NCBI GenBank assembly: GCA_035578175.1
Contig: JAQMRL010000008.1
Coordinates: 65,939,041-66,003,040 of the forward strand
Direction of reading: 5' to 3'
DNA from: Catonia carolina
Lineage: Eukaryota; Arthropoda; Insecta; Hemiptera; Achilidae
Length of the DNA: 64,000 nucleotides
Shown: positions 32,434 through 43,426 of the stretch, piece after piece
Position numbering within the stretch: position 1 is the stretch's first letter
How the letters are laid out: every line of letters begins with the position of its first letter
Notes under the pieces: generated by a model
Told to the model about the DNA's origin: nothing
Databases searched by the model: none
What the model saw: only the letters and a program-made list of their open reading frames with translations
Program-made: the position numbers and the translations under genes

Positions 32434-32744
32434 TGCACAGTTCTTTTGTTGGAATGATAGTTATGACCTTCAACAGAAAGGACGCTCGCGGGGGACAATA
32501 TTGTCCACCGGGTAAAGTCAAAACAATTAGTCACCGATTAATCTCTTGTTTACTGTGGCACACGTCCTGTTATGTAACTTGTTAATACATGCATTGAGCT
32601 TGCTTCTGATAAATAATTAGTCTGTGTTTGAATTCGGTAAAGGAAGCATGCAAAGCATTATTTCACTTCCTTTTTTTGCAATTATACTAAACGTTTTGAG
32701 TTGACGCGTTTCATTTTGTTTTCTTTTTTACAGTTTTTTGTTGT
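32434..32744. other. No gene seen
   Basis: Unrecognised DNA, possibly the 5' part of the IS630/Tc1-like remnant that continues at 34007. Contains a 14-bp palindrome GGACAATATTGTCC at 32493-32506. Confidence 0.35.
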
Positions 32745-32754
32745 AAAAGTGAGT
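32745..32754. repeat. Target site duplication, left copy
   Basis: AAAAGTGAGT, repeated at 33997-34006. The pair brackets the Jockey LINE between them. Confidence 0.75.
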
Positions 32755-33996
32755 TTACAACAGACTTTACAAGCGCATTTATCCGCTGGTTCATGATACA
32801 CTACCTCCACATCAATTCGGATTCCGCACTCAACACTCCACCACACAACAACTGCACAGGGTGACTGATTACATAGCTTCGTCTATGGAACAAAAGATGT
32901 ATGTGTCCGCAGGTTTCCTGGATGTCGCTTTTGACAGAGTTTGGCATACAGGTCTCTTACACAAACTGAAAGAAATACTACCATTTACCTACTACCTTAT
33001 CTTCCTTCCTATCTGACAGACTCTTTAGAATTCGTTTAGGATCGTCTTACTCAAATTTCTTTATTGTCTTAGCCAGCGTGCCTCAGGGCTCAATTTTAGC
33101 CCCACTTCTCTATTCTGTATACACTTCAGACCTACCGACCCTACCCCAGACCCTCACTGCTACCTACGCTGACGACACAGCGATATTAGCCCGAGACCAA
33201 ATTTCTATACACGCTTCACTAACACTCCAACATCATCTCAATCTTATACACGAATGGTGTAAAACATGGAAAATAAAACTTAATACGACAAAATCCCTTC
33301 ACGTAACTTTTACACTCCGTCATGGTGATTGCCCACCAGTATACATAGACAATGAACCTCTCACAAAGACAGATATGGTCAAGTATCTCGGTCTGACTTT
33401 CGATACACGACTAACTTGGAGCACACATATCAAACGGAAACGTTTATTACTGAATTCCCGACTTAAACTTCTATATTCCCTACTTCACAAACGATCAAAA
33501 TTACCAATGGCACAAAAATTACGCATATATTGTTCTCTTTTGAAACCTATTTGGACTTACGGATCCCAAATTTATGGTTCAACCAAACCCTCTAACTTGC
33601 AACGAATTCAAGCATTCCAGTCAAAAACATTACGCCTTATAGCAAATGCACCTCTTTACGTTAGCAACAAAACCTTACATACAGATTTGAAAACACCACT
33701 TGTACAAAATTCCATTGAATACCTATACAAACGCTTTCACGACAAGTCACACGAACACGAGAACCCCCTGGTGCGTTTACTTTGCTCCGTCCATTTACCT
33801 GATAATCCCCCTAGACGCCTTAAAAGACGCTGGAGTAGAGACCTGCTAAATTGATATACAAATTTCATTCTTGGGGAGGCACCAATGGGGGCCCTACCCC
33901 TCTCATGCCTATCATGTCATTTACATTATTATCATAATCATCACATTTGCTTGTTGTAACGTTTTACAGTTGTAAATAAAGAATTAAAGAAGAAAA
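32755..33996 (+). mobile_element. 5'-truncated Jockey-like LINE with intact YADD
   Basis: Begins within the RT. The early part has H-Q-F-G-F-R-T-Q-H-S-T, then F-L-D-V-A-F-D-R-V-W-H (the usual FLDVAKAFDRVW with KA deleted) and frameshifts before 33078. From there 258 codons are open to a stop at 33854: P-Q-G-S-I-L-A-P-L-L-Y, T-Y-A-D-D-T-A-I-L (catalytic Asp pair), V-K-Y-L-G-L-T-F-D, L-K-P-I-W-T-Y-G-S-Q and the tail P-P-R-R-L-K-R-R-W-S-R-D. The 3' UTR ends in an A-rich tail. The 10-bp duplication AAAAGTGAGT flanks it. This is one of the best-preserved LINE copies in the window. Confidence 0.9.
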
Positions 33997-34006
33997 AAAA
34001 GTGAGT
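33997..34006. repeat. Target site duplication, right copy
   Basis: AAAAGTGAGT, the partner of 32745-32754. Confidence 0.75.
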
Positions 34007-34439
34007 GCCGTAGTTATAAAAAAATATCATTTTTTATAACGAACTGTTAGGTCCAAACTTGGTAGAAAACTACATAGACAGGCGCGTGAAATTATTTCAA
34101 ATGAAATTGCTTTATGAAAAAAGAATCGGAACATTACAAACAATCGGGTGAATTTTTTACGTCTGTTCATCAGTGTGATAACAGAACAGCGGCCGCCTGT
34201 GGAGTTCCTGTGGCTACTGTTAAAAACATCCGCAAAGAAATCAAAAAATTATTTCTGGTAATGGAGAGGCGTCATTTCGAAGTCCAATTTAGAAAAAGAG
34301 GAAGCGCCCAGTGACTAAGATAGACGACTTTGATAAGTGTTTTTTTAGGCGGGTAGTACATAAATTTTACCAAAGTGAAAAAATTTTGCCTACTTTGGCT
34401 ACAATTAAAGCAACATTAAAAAAAGACATGTATGTTTGA
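34007..34439 (+). pseudogene. IS630/Tc1-like transposase N-terminal remnant
   Basis: Three frames joined by shifts. K-L-G-R-K-L-H-R-Q-A-R-E-I-I-S-N near 34054-34101; then N-R-T-A-A-A-C-G-V-P-V-A-T-V-K-N-I-R-K-E (a helix-turn-helix) at about 34180-34240; then V-T-K-I-D-D-F-D-K-C and V-V-H-K-F-Y-Q-S-E-K-I-L-P-T-L up to a stop at 34437. This HTH plus 'DDFD...R..VH.FY' layout belongs to IS630/Tc1-type transposases. The catalytic domain is missing. Upstream, the element is split by the Jockey LINE at 32755-33996. Confidence 0.7.
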
Positions 34440-35023
34440 AATTTAAAATTAATTGTATATCACTATTTTAGATTTGCACGATAAAAATATTAATAATAAA
34501 GTAAAACGATTTATATCTAGGCAGTATAATAATATGATATGGGTAATTTTAAATGTAGATGAATTGTAGGTAGTACTGTATTGTCAAAAATGTAAGTACA
34601 GTAACACTCTCTTAGTCGCCCATTAGTTGGAAACTAATAAAACAGAACCATAATACATAAGTAACGTATTTATTAGACATATGCTGTAGTTTTAATGTGC
34701 TCAGGTGCTTGTGTAACTAAGGTAATTCTATATAAGTAGCACATGAAAAATTTGTTCCCGACATACTATGGCTTACTCCGTAAACCTTCAAGCTTACAAT
34801 GATATTACGCATACTTTAATAAACTCGTATCTACAGCACTAATACCTTATCATTCATTAAAAAACTAATCAACACTTCATTTTCATACGGTTCTCAAAGT
34901 ATTGTAGACAATGAAGATTTTTATTAGACTGCTGCTGATTGAACCTCAGATCAGTTTTTTCTTGCATGGTCACAATTGTATTTAGTTTCAGGATAATTTA
35001 TATCTAACGTGATTGTACACCAG
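34440..35023. other. No feature seen
   Basis: AT-rich, unrecognised. Confidence 0.4.
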
Positions 35024-35828
35024 GTAACTAAGGTTGGGTTTCATTTTGCATCATTCACTCATGTTTAAAATTAGGTTTTATTTTTTGAGGTGTCACCATC
35101 ATCGCCTTTGATTAAGTACTTTTCTGCCGGCTACAAAGCTTCCGACGTAGCGACAGAGGGAGCCGCTAATAGTTCTGAAAGGGTGGTAGGCTTGTGTGCG
35201 TACCGAAAGAGGCCTTCGTCATCAAGGCCGAGCCAGTAGCCGCCTTCTACCACAGCGTTCTCGGCAACTATATAAAGAGCGCTACACTCAACAGAGAAAT
35301 TCAATTCCGATCCAGGCAGCAGACAAGGCATCCACCATCGGCACGCTTCAACCGGACTCCAGTGAAGACTAATCGACGACCCCGCAGGAGAGAAGATGAT
35401 GTTTCCGCTCGCCGACCCGTCACCGTAATCCGACGACCGGACCGTCATCGCCCGCTGACGCGAGCGATGCCCACAGCGGTCCCTCGACCGAGCCTTACTG
35501 CCACCGGACCCGACGAAGCAGCCATCGACGCACTGCTGCGAGGGAAGAAGATGATGTCTCCGCTGAACGAAGACACGCCATGTCGCGCAGCTTTTCGACC
35601 GCCACGATGACTACGACCGACGCTTCCCATGAAGACGACCACCGCTTAAACGGCCCTTTTCAGGGCCACCAAAAATTAAAAGTTTTAACTCGCCACTTAA
35701 TGTCGCCATCCGGTGACAGAGGTTAGTTTTTTTGGTTATTTCTAATGTTTTATTACTAATGTTAGGTTATGTTGTTCATTATTTGGCAAGAGAAAGACGT
35801 GTGAGTGTTTCACACCAGATTTTTTTTA
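35024..35828 (+). repeat. Family A repeat, copy 5 (3' part), split by a solo LTR
   Basis: The 3' ~170 bp of family A: 35024-35090, then after the LTR 35719-35828 with TTGGCAAGAGAAAG and the hairpin GTGTGAGTGTTTCACAC. The 5' part is missing. Confidence 0.8.
35091..35718. mobile_element. Solo LTR (628 bp), GC-rich
   Basis: Starts TGTCACC and ends GGTGACA, a 7-bp inverted terminus with the TG...CA rule. It is flanked by GAGG on both sides (35087-35090 and 35719-35722), a 4-bp duplication that fits Gypsy-type integration. A TATATAAAG box lies at 35269-35277, followed by a GC-rich R/U5-like region. No internal coding region remains, so it is a solo LTR left by recombination. ORFs of 65-138 codons in it are chance products of its base composition. 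Strand is judged plus from the TATA box. Confidence 0.85.
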
Positions 35829-36364
35829 TCATAGTGGCCGATTTGATTTCAAATAGTAATAATCTCTCTCGTGGTAGATTACAACAACCGGACACAATAT
35901 TAATAAAATGTACGTATATCGAGTGTCCGATATTGCAGGACCCCGTCCAATACACAATCAGTGAAATTAAACCCTGTATTAAATTGAAACAAAATTACTA
36001 TGAGAATAAACTAGTTATTCGAATGTACCTGTCTGCAAATCGTGTAATTTTAACCTCACACCACTAGCTATATAGGTTTGGTATCGTTAGCTCGCCCACT
36101 CACATAAACACAATTTGCGAACATACAAAACTGCTTATTTTGCATTAGTGTTCTAAAAAATTACTCAAATTATCTAATCGTTGCTATAAATAAACAATTT
36201 TACTAATAAGCATTAATTGACAAAATTAAATGGCATTTTAATTTTACTTTACTCGTTATTTGTCCTAATTTTAATGAAATTTTAAAGAAATGAGTTAAAT
36301 ATATAAGGATTTAAAACCATAAACGTTTGTTTAATTTTCTTTATTATTTTCCTGTTTTTTTTTG
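35829..36364. other. No feature seen
   Basis: A 111-codon plus ORF (35732-36067) begins inside the family A copy and has no resemblance; probably chance. Confidence 0.4.
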
Positions 36365-37141
36365 TACCGGGTGGCCTATGTGTCGGTTTCCCCATGAGAT
36401 TGGACATTTATTTCATTTTGATAAGTTTGTCATAGTTTAATGTTGGCAGCATCACGTACAACATTCATTATCAGTTGTCTGTAACAGTGGCTAGTGTGAG
36501 GTACGTCTCCGTGCAGTTACTATTTTTTCCTTCGTAACTGTACTTTTAAAATGTTTACAACTGAACAACTGGTTTATATGCTTCAGTTATGGTGGAAGCA
36601 TCATAAAAATACTGCTAAAGTACTGGAAGAATTTAGCGATAAGTATCCAGGTGTGTCGTTATTGACTCGGCAACCTTAACGAAAGTTAACTAAGAAATTT
36701 GAAAACACAGGAAACGTATTAAATGCCCTAAAGTGTGGTCGTCCACAAACGATTTGCAATGACGATAACCTACAAAAGGTTGCTGAAGCGTTTGTATTCA
36801 GTCCTGGTAAATCAACTCGTAAGGCATCTTCTGAAGGTTATCAGGAACTAACGTGCAAAGGATGATAAAGGAATTAAAATTGAAGCCATTTCTTCCACCT
36901 TTACTCCAAGCGCTTCATGAGGACGATAGTGACAGGTGATTGGAATCTTGTGAGACAGTCGCTATCCATGCCGAAGCCGATCCAAACTTTTTGCGGTCAA
37001 TTTTATGGTCTGATGAAGCATGTTTCAAACTCAATGGATGTGTTAATCGGCATAACTGCGTGTACTGGTCGGATACAAATCCTTATATTGTAATTCAAAA
37101 AGATCTTAATGTGTCTGGTAATGGTATATGTTGCAGGAAGT
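36365..37141 (+). pseudogene. Tc1/mariner-type transposase remnant, truncated
   Basis: A possible end motif, CCGGGTGGCCTATGTGTCGG, lies near 36367. The coding start ATG is at 36551: M-F-T-T-E-Q-L-V-Y-M-L, K-N-T-A-K-V-L-E-E-F, L-T-K-K-F-E-N-T-G-N-V-L-N, G-R-P-Q-T-I. After stops and shifts it continues with A-E-A-D-P-N-F, I-L-W-S-D-E-A-C-F-K-L-N-G and N-R-H-N-C-V-Y-W-S-D-T-N-P. S-D-E is the first catalytic Asp of the DDE_3-type domain. The element breaks at 37141, where a family A 3' end begins, so the second half is lost. Confidence 0.8.
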
Positions 37142-37157
37142 AGTATTAGTCTGAAAC

Positions 37158-37488
37158 AAATGATTTTTTTGAGATTTCGGCCTTAGTATCCATTTTACGA
37201 CAAATTTTATACAATCAAATTTATTGGAAATTAAAATATCTACAACTTTTATTTTGCGCATTTTTCCCTACAGAGCCTAGTTTACGTCAGAGTGATTTTC
37301 CGTATTATTAAGCCAAACTGGGGTTGACATTTATTTTGCGTCATTCACTCATGATTAAAATAAGGTTATGTTTTTTGAGGTTAGTTTTTTGTTTATTTCT
37401 AATTTTTTATTACTAATATTAGGTTATATTGTTGATTGTTTGCATTGGCAAGAGAAAATTGTGAGAGTGTTTCACACCAGATTTTTTC
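37158..37488 (+). repeat. Family A repeat, copy 6 (3' third)
   Basis: From a mid-element 'GAGATTTCGGCCTTAGTATC' block to the TTGGCAAGAGAAAA motif and hairpin GAGAGTGTTTCACACC. It abuts the truncated Tc1/mariner remnant. Confidence 0.8.
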
Positions 37489-38365
37489 GAATTTAAAAAG
37501 GAATTATAAAATTAAATTTTTACTCATAATTAAAAATGTTGTTTTTATAAATAAAGATTTTGAGTAAACGTTGCTTGCTGTATAGTAGAAATGTTTTTGT
37601 ATTTACGCGTATAATATAGCAGTGGGGTTAGTAGGCCCATGTAAGAAGATAGTAAAGCAAACTTGACAGGTCAGAGAAATGCCAACTAGCAATCGTTGGC
37701 CCCCGCAAATACCGACGTTCTCTTGTTTGCTTCGGTGTGGACAAAATGTCAGACCCTGAACTTATACAACAATTACTATTATTAATACTACTATTACTAT
37801 TTCAGTCGGACCTTCTCCTTCCTATATCTACTCTCTTTCTCCCTCTATAATACCTCACCCACCCAACAAACCATTTCCTGCCGTTCTTCATCCATATTAT
37901 TTTAAGCCTCTATATCCAAATTAGCCAGCTTAGGTTTAGCCCAACACTAACTAACTTAAACCACAACTGAAACCAGATCGAAACTGCAAAACTAAACTAT
38001 ACTTCCCGAGTTATAACTTTAAATTCGACCTCATTTTCAAAAACAATCGAAATAGTTTAGTATTACATACTAACATTGTTAATTCAAACCAAGTTATCCG
38101 TACGTGTTTCAACTGTAATTAACGCGCTTTGTTATTACTACTACAACAACCAATTTCTAGACTTCACCTTATCTTCATTATATTACATTAAATCCTCGAT
38201 TAAGGTACTTTCAGAATTAAATCAGCGAATAGTGAAACAACGTTACGAGAAACTTTTTTCAGCCAGTTAAATCAATATTTTTAACAAATTTATTCGTTGT
38301 AGGTATTGTAATACTAATTGTCTTTAATTAATTAAATAGAAGATATACTTTTAATTTTAATATAC
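37489..38365. other. No feature seen
   Basis: AT-rich with a pyrimidine-rich run near 37800-37890. Confidence 0.4.
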
Positions 38366-39715
38366 AGTCGAACTTCTTTAACTCGAATTCTCAAAAAATG
38401 GGGAAAACAATTTTATTCGTGTAACAAAATTTCGAGTTATGGAAAAATAAAAACAAAACAATTTTTTTGACTATACAAGATGTTTTTATTTAAACTGTCA
38501 ATTGTATAAAATTAAAAACAAGCAAATTTGATAAAAAAAGGATACAAATATTGACAAATTTTAAGACATTGAGGAGATCGCTGCCCATTGACAGTACTCC
38601 AACCGTAATCATTAGTTCATTATTTTGTTAGTTATTTACTTATTTTATTTTGTTTTTTGTTTTAATTTTGACCTCATGATATCCCTACTCCAGAGTCGTT
38701 TCAGTCTTCGTATAGGGGCAGTTGTCAAATCTGGTGTGTCTAGGTCAACAATGAGCTGGTTTAGATTATTGGGTAATTTCTTTTTAGATCGTGTGTATGT
38801 GCGTAGGAACACATCGCTGATGTATGGGACGTTGAAGTCCGTGTGTAGTGTATCGTTCATGGCGTAAAAGGGAGTACTAGTTATCTGTCTTAACAGTTTG
38901 AACTGAAAGCGTTGTGTTTTCAAAATGACCGATGGTTTGGAACAACAGTCAATTTGGCTGCTATACATCCAAACGGGTCTTAGGTAACACTTATAAACTA
39001 GTAGTTTTAGTTTTAGATAAAGTGGGAGTTAAGAAGAGCTGGAAATCAACAAATACAGTTATTTACGTCTAGCGTCCAAAGTTTTTCGCGGTTTGTTAAT
39101 GTTGGTTCCACGTTAGTCTTTTGTCGATGTAGAGACCAAGAGACTATTCTGTCATGTTGAGGAAGTGGCACACCATACAAAAAGACTGGAGGACAAAGTT
39201 CCTTTTCAAAGCAATTATTAGAAAAAAAAACAGAAAAACAAAAACAGAACATTCCCCATAGGCTAATATAGTACCCTACGAGGTGTGGAATATGTAGGCC
39301 TACTGCACATGCGTAATTTCGTAATACAGTACTGTACGTTGCATTTAGCTTAGCTATTGGCTGCAGTGTTAAGTACTGTGCATATTGTATACAGTTTTCA
39401 AAAATTACTCAGTACATGCTTAATATTGTACATTGTACCGACAGACTATGGTTCTATTGTTCAGTGGTCGACCAAATATTGGTCAATTTAAAGAAATTAA
39501 TTTTTTTGGTTTACGCCTGTTAAGGCCTATACAAAGGCAACCAGATGACTTTGAGGGTCTGTACCCTTTCAAGGTTGAACATTTCCTCGTATAATGTATT
39601 AATGAAAAAATATACCTACATTTCTCAAAAGACCGAACCCGCTATTTTGAGAACTATGTACAAACTTTGTCAAAAGAAATGAAACAAATAGTTCGATTTA
39701 GAGAAATGGCGGAAT
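38366..39715 (+). mobile_element. Non-autonomous pogo-like element, copy 2, split by a Jockey LINE
   Basis: Starts CAGTCGAACTTCTTTAACTC after TA and matches the 24602-25331 copy at both ends of the LINE: ACAGAACATTCC, ATATGTAGGCCTACT, GGCAACCAGATGACTTTGAG. The right end is eroded. The LINE occupies 38461-39232. Confidence 0.75.
38461..39232 (-). pseudogene. Jockey-like LINE C-terminal fragment in the pogo-like element
   Basis: On the minus strand the 5' part (39046-39215) reads L-C-P-P-V-F-L-Y-G-V-P-L, then frames shift. From 38968 it reads M-Y-S-S-Q-I-D, R-F-Q-F-K-L-L-R-Q-I, N-D-T-L-H-T-D-F-N-V-P and ends I-R-R-L-K-R-L-W-S-R-D-I-M. It is 5'-truncated inside the post-catalytic region. A-rich flanks (38449-38460 and 39233-39245) look like an imperfect target duplication 'AAAAACAAAA'. 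Confidence 0.8.
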
Positions 39716-39782
39716 GAGCAAAATTGAAGGCCTTTAAGATATTTTAAAAGTACTTTCCTTCGTTTATTAAAATAACTAGCAG

Positions 39783-39960
39783 CCACCTCCGAGGCCCAGT
39801 GGTTAGTGTGCTACGCTGCAAAGCGGAAGTCCCGGGTTCGTTTCCACAATTATCACACGATGTAATGACCAAAATGTTGATGCGACCCTTCTGGGACTGA
39901 TAGGTTTTAGAATACTAACTCTTCGAAAATTAATTCCGAGATCAAGGCGATAGACTTGGC
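39783..39960 (+). repeat. tRNA-derived SINE (SINE-4)
   Basis: The head contains an A-box-like GAGGCCCAGTGGTTAGTGTG (39791-39810) and a B box GGGTTCGTTTCC (39834-39845) at tRNA spacing. A body of about 110 bp follows. No duplicate target found and no second copy in the window. Confidence 0.65.
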
Positions 39961-41128
39961 TTTTTTATCCATTTTTTATCCAAAACAATTGAAATTTTTA
40001 TGAGACATTAAGAATAGTTACTTCGAGAGTTCTTTAAAAAAAACAAACATGAAACTCCGTTTTTTACGCCAGTTACAGCGAATTTACGAAAAATTTGTTT
40101 TAATTTATGTAAAGTCGCGCGTTTTTGTTAAAATTTGGCAATAAATATTCTTTTTTAACTTTTTTTTAGTCTGGTATTATAGAAAAATATCTAGCAAAAT
40201 ATTTGATGTGTCAAACGCCCTCGCTTACCACACTATACGACTATTCAAGCGTATATCAGAGTCGTTTATGTGGATTCTGTGCTAATATGCTGGCCGAAAC
40301 AATTTCTCTCTTTGAGCTGATGGCATAGCTATTCCTACAGTTATTTATACGACATATGTGATTATATGAAAGCCTGGAATTTTTTTAATACGTTTATATA
40401 TAAAAATATTATAAAATATATTATTAGAACATTTTAGTTACACTGTGAAGAATGTCTGGAAATAGGCTATTCTGCGAATTTCAAAGCGTTTATTCCCTTT
40501 TACAGGTCATATTCAATTCAACCGGTTTTGCTATAATAGCAACATTGAACAATTTACCTACCTCTACCATTCAAGCTTCAAACGCGGTTATAAGTCTATT
40601 ATTAAATGAGATTCGGTCTTTACATGGTTTTCTTCAAAATGAACCGGAATTGAGTGGGTATCCCAACATTCACAAATCAACAGAAAATTTCCCACTAAAC
40701 TGATTGTGTTTCAAAATAGCTTACTTTCTTCCTCATACATTCAGCTATTATTTAACCATAATATTTACTGGTGTGCGCGTACAATGAACTTCATTATTAC
40801 ACAAACTGTTGAGTACTTACATACTCGTCATCCAACGACCATATATGTGCTACCGGGCTTTTAAGATTTAAAATAACTAAAAAGGCAAACTTGTGTTTGT
40901 CTATTTAAATTTATTGCGTTTATTATTAAATACAAACAAGTACAAAATTTAGATATAATACAAAATTTGGCTGACTATGTGGAAATTTTAATATTTACAA
41001 TTTTATTTTTAACTCATTTAAATTGTAAACCCATACGGAATATCAGAGCAGAAAATGCTTCATATAATATAAAAAGATAAAATATAAAATTGTATACCAA
41101 TGCATGTAGTATACTACTGATATTATGT
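39961..41128. other. No convincing feature
   Basis: A clean 83-codon plus ORF (40452-40703) starts MSGNRLFCEF. It is amphipathic, with no family resemblance, no homologous copy in the window and no exon context that I can see. Confidence 0.35.
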
Positions 41129-41141
41129 GATACAAAGTATT

Positions 41142-41282
41142 TTTTTTTTTTGTTTTTTTTTGGTTTAACGTCCGACTGTTCTGCAATTACTGCTAATGCA
41201 GACGGTGAATGATGGAATGATTTTTTTGTAACGTATGAAAAAATGCCGTGACTGAATGGGATTCGAACCCAAGACCGCATGA
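41142..41282 (-). repeat. tRNA-derived SINE-1, 5'-truncated, with 13-bp target duplication
   Basis: The minus-strand copy begins within the tRNA head and keeps the B box GGTTCGAATCCC. It continues through TTCATACGTTACAAAAAAAT and GCAGTAATTGCAGAACAGTC to a T-rich + strand (A-rich tail). GATACAAAGTATT occurs at both ends (41129-41141 and 41283-41295). Same family as 56174-56341. Confidence 0.85.
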
Positions 41283-41295
41283 GATACAAAGTATT

Positions 41296-41791
41296 GTTTT
41301 ACCTTTAGTCTACTATGTTATGTCAGCAAATCTACAACCGTAAATATGTTAGAAAGAGATAGAAACAAGTTGAAAAAGGAGCAAAACCTGATTGAGTAGT
41401 AATCAAGAGTTAGTGGGTTGAAAAATATCGATACTGCAAACAGGAACATTGTGTAAATTCTGAATATTTGCTTACTAAAATATTCAGCAGTAAACGAACA
41501 AAAATAAAGTGTATCAAATTATTTTTTCTTTTACCTATATATTAATTATAAAAAATATGTATTGTTATGGGAACCACTGAGGTCTTTTCTGTGTAACCTA
41601 GTTTATTAGTATCCACAAAAGGTTATACACAAAAGGTTTTCTGTGATTGAATGTAAGAAATTTTACATAGACAGACCTAACCCAAACAACTGAACTGTGT
41701 TAAGGAAGAAAACGACTACAAAGAGAATGAATAACTTTTTACTCAAGTTACCGGTGATTTCACAGGCTTAAGTAATAAGTATCACTAATAA
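41296..41791. other. No feature seen
   Basis: AT-rich, unrecognised. Confidence 0.4.
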
Positions 41792-41836
41792 AAGATCCGG
41801 TATGAAACACTCAGACGACTTTTCTTGCCAATGGCT
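41792..41836 (-). repeat. Family A 3'-end fragment
   Basis: Contains the hairpin remnant GGTATGAAACACTCAGAC and ACTTTTCTTGCCAATG. Only about 45 bp remain. Confidence 0.65.
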
Positions 41837-41889
41837 GCTTGCTCTCATGGCTGGTGTCAATTTTTAAAATGACTTATGGCAAAACCCAT

Positions 41890-42890
41890 TAATGGTTTCT
41901 GTAGTACCTACTCTTTAAGAGGAAATGACACTTCAGGCTTTGATAATTTTTGTTAGCAATTTCCGACATTAATTTCTTTACTTCTTGTTTTGGGTCACTT
42001 ACGGTCGAAACCAGAACATCGAACCCTATGTTTTCTGTATATACTCTGTAAGAGGAATCAAATGACACGATTTGTGTTTCCAAATACTGAATGATTTCTT
42101 GACTTCCGGTTTGGGGCCACTTCTGGTTGAAACCGGAACTTTGAACTCAATGATTTCTGTATCTATTCTTTAAGCGGAATCGAATGACTATTTTTGTTTT
42201 TTTAAATTCCGTCTTGATTTATTTACTTACGGTTTTCAGCCCCTACCGTTCGAAACTGGAACTTCAAACCCAATTTAGGCCCACTTACTTTTCATATAGA
42301 TCACGAATCCAAAAACCGTTCGTTGCTACCTCTTGTAGTTTCTGACTTCCGATTTTGGGTCACTTCCGGTCAAATCTAGTACTTCAAACTTAGGTAATTT
42401 AGGCCCACTAACCTTTTGTACTGCCCATAACAGACAGGTGGAGTGTCAAATTATTTACACTCAATCTGTTTGTTGCAGGGCTAAAATAAATAGTTCTGTT
42501 TCTTATCACATGGACAGCCAATTGAATGACTGAATCATTTAAGAGCAGAAGAGGTAGAGGTGTAAAAGACACTAATCAGAGTTATCTCCTCTGAAAGTAA
42601 TGAATTTCATTATACAGCCAGACCCTGTGGTGAATGAAGTGAAGGTGTCATTTGCAGAGTGGAAAATATGTGCTTTTCAGAGGGCCCGGCATGCTGATAA
42701 GCATATTCCACTCAGTGAGGAAGGCAATGGTAAACCATCTCACTCCTCGTTTTACTTAGTAAAACCTCTACAGGTTCAAACCAGCCTTTTGGCTGATGAC
42801 CTAAACAACAAACACAACCTTTTGTAAAAATATCGAATCCGAAAACATTTTGTTGCCATCTCTAGTAGTGTCTGACATCTGGGTGTGACC
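41890..42890 (+). repeat. ~122-bp tandem array, split by a family B copy
   Basis: Diverged tandem units. The block 'ACTTCCGGTTTTGGGTCACT' or a variant starts near 41978, 42103, 42227 and 42345, at spacings of 118-125 bp. 'TTTCTGTATCTACTCTTTAA' variants recur at 41897, 42031 and 42154. The array continues past the inserted repeat (42421-42815) with GAATCCGAAAACATTTTGTT and GTAGTGTCTGACATC up to about 42890. No coding role is seen. Confidence 0.7.
42421..42815 (+). repeat. Family B SINE-like repeat, copy 2, with 11-bp target duplication
   Basis: The best-defined family B copy, 395 bp from CTGCCCATAACAGACAGG to GACCTAAACAACAAACAC. AACCTTTTGTA lies on both sides (42410-42420 and 42816-42826), which marks a retroposed insertion. 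I find no clear tRNA A and B boxes, so the promoter type is open. The central GGCATGCTGATAAGCAT and GAGGAAGGCAATGGTAAACC blocks are the most conserved among copies. The 75-codon ORF MNFIIQPDPVV... is incidental. Confidence 0.8.
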
Positions 42891-42956
42891 GACGGACGGA
42901 CAAAGGAAAATTATATTATATGATAAGTTTAAAAATTACCACCAACAATGTAAAAT

Positions 42957-43358
42957 GAAAACATGACCTAATTTTAATCATGAGCGAATGACGCTAAATA
43001 AAAATCAACCTCGTGGGTTCGAGCCCCACTCAGGTATGGCATATTTTCATACGTTACAAAAAATCATTTCATCCTCTAATGTACAAAACGTTACACCCCA
43101 ACGTCGTCGCTAATGACCGTTGCAGTTGATGCGAAGTTAAATTTTTAAAAAATCAACCTCAGTAGGATTAAACATAGAAAATCGCTAATTAATTGACGCT
43201 AACTCTAAGCTCTATAGAGAAGAATAGGCTACTTGAAATAAAATTTTTAGATATTTAATTTCCCATAACTTTAATTACCTATATTCACTTTTTTCGTAAA
43301 ATCCATACTTAAAAAACCCCATTTTATTTCCGATTTTGATGAGAAAAGATGGTTGTCT
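42957..43358 (-). repeat. Family A repeat, copy 7 (partial), split by a SINE
   Basis: Minus-orientation family A interior: CCTAATTTTAATCATGAGCG, then the SINE, then AGAAAATCGCTAATTAATTG and following blocks. Both terminal ends are absent. Confidence 0.75.
43013..43148 (+). repeat. tRNA-derived SINE related to SINE-1, with 12-bp target duplication
   Basis: Starts at the B box, GTGGGTTCGAGCCCCACTC. It shares TTTTCATACGTTACAAAAAA and TCATTTCATCC with SINE-1, then has a different 3' part. AAAATCAACCTC occurs at 43001-43012 and 43149-43160. It is 5'-truncated, lacking the A box. Confidence 0.85.
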
Positions 43359-43426
43359 TCTGCACCACCATCGACTTCTTCGGTGGCCAAACACTTAAAT
43401 GTGAACTAAAATATTATTAATAAATT

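Noticed and set aside
32493..32506. Perfect palindrome GGACAATATTGTCC
   Set aside because: Single 14-bp palindrome without a partner or context; could arise by chance.
35194..35610. 138-codon plus ORF in GC-rich DNA
   Set aside because: Lies wholly inside the solo LTR; Arg/Pro-rich composition follows from the GC-rich sequence, and it overlaps equally long ORFs on the other strand.
40452..40703. 83-codon plus ORF starting MSGNRLFCEF
   Set aside because: No recognisable family, repeat, splice or promoter context; length is within chance expectation for 64 kb on six frames.
42600..42827. Recurring ORF starting MNFIIQPDPV as a possible small conserved gene
   Set aside because: It recurs only because the 395-bp family B repeat recurs; frames break in two of four copies and the nucleotide blocks are conserved outside it as well.
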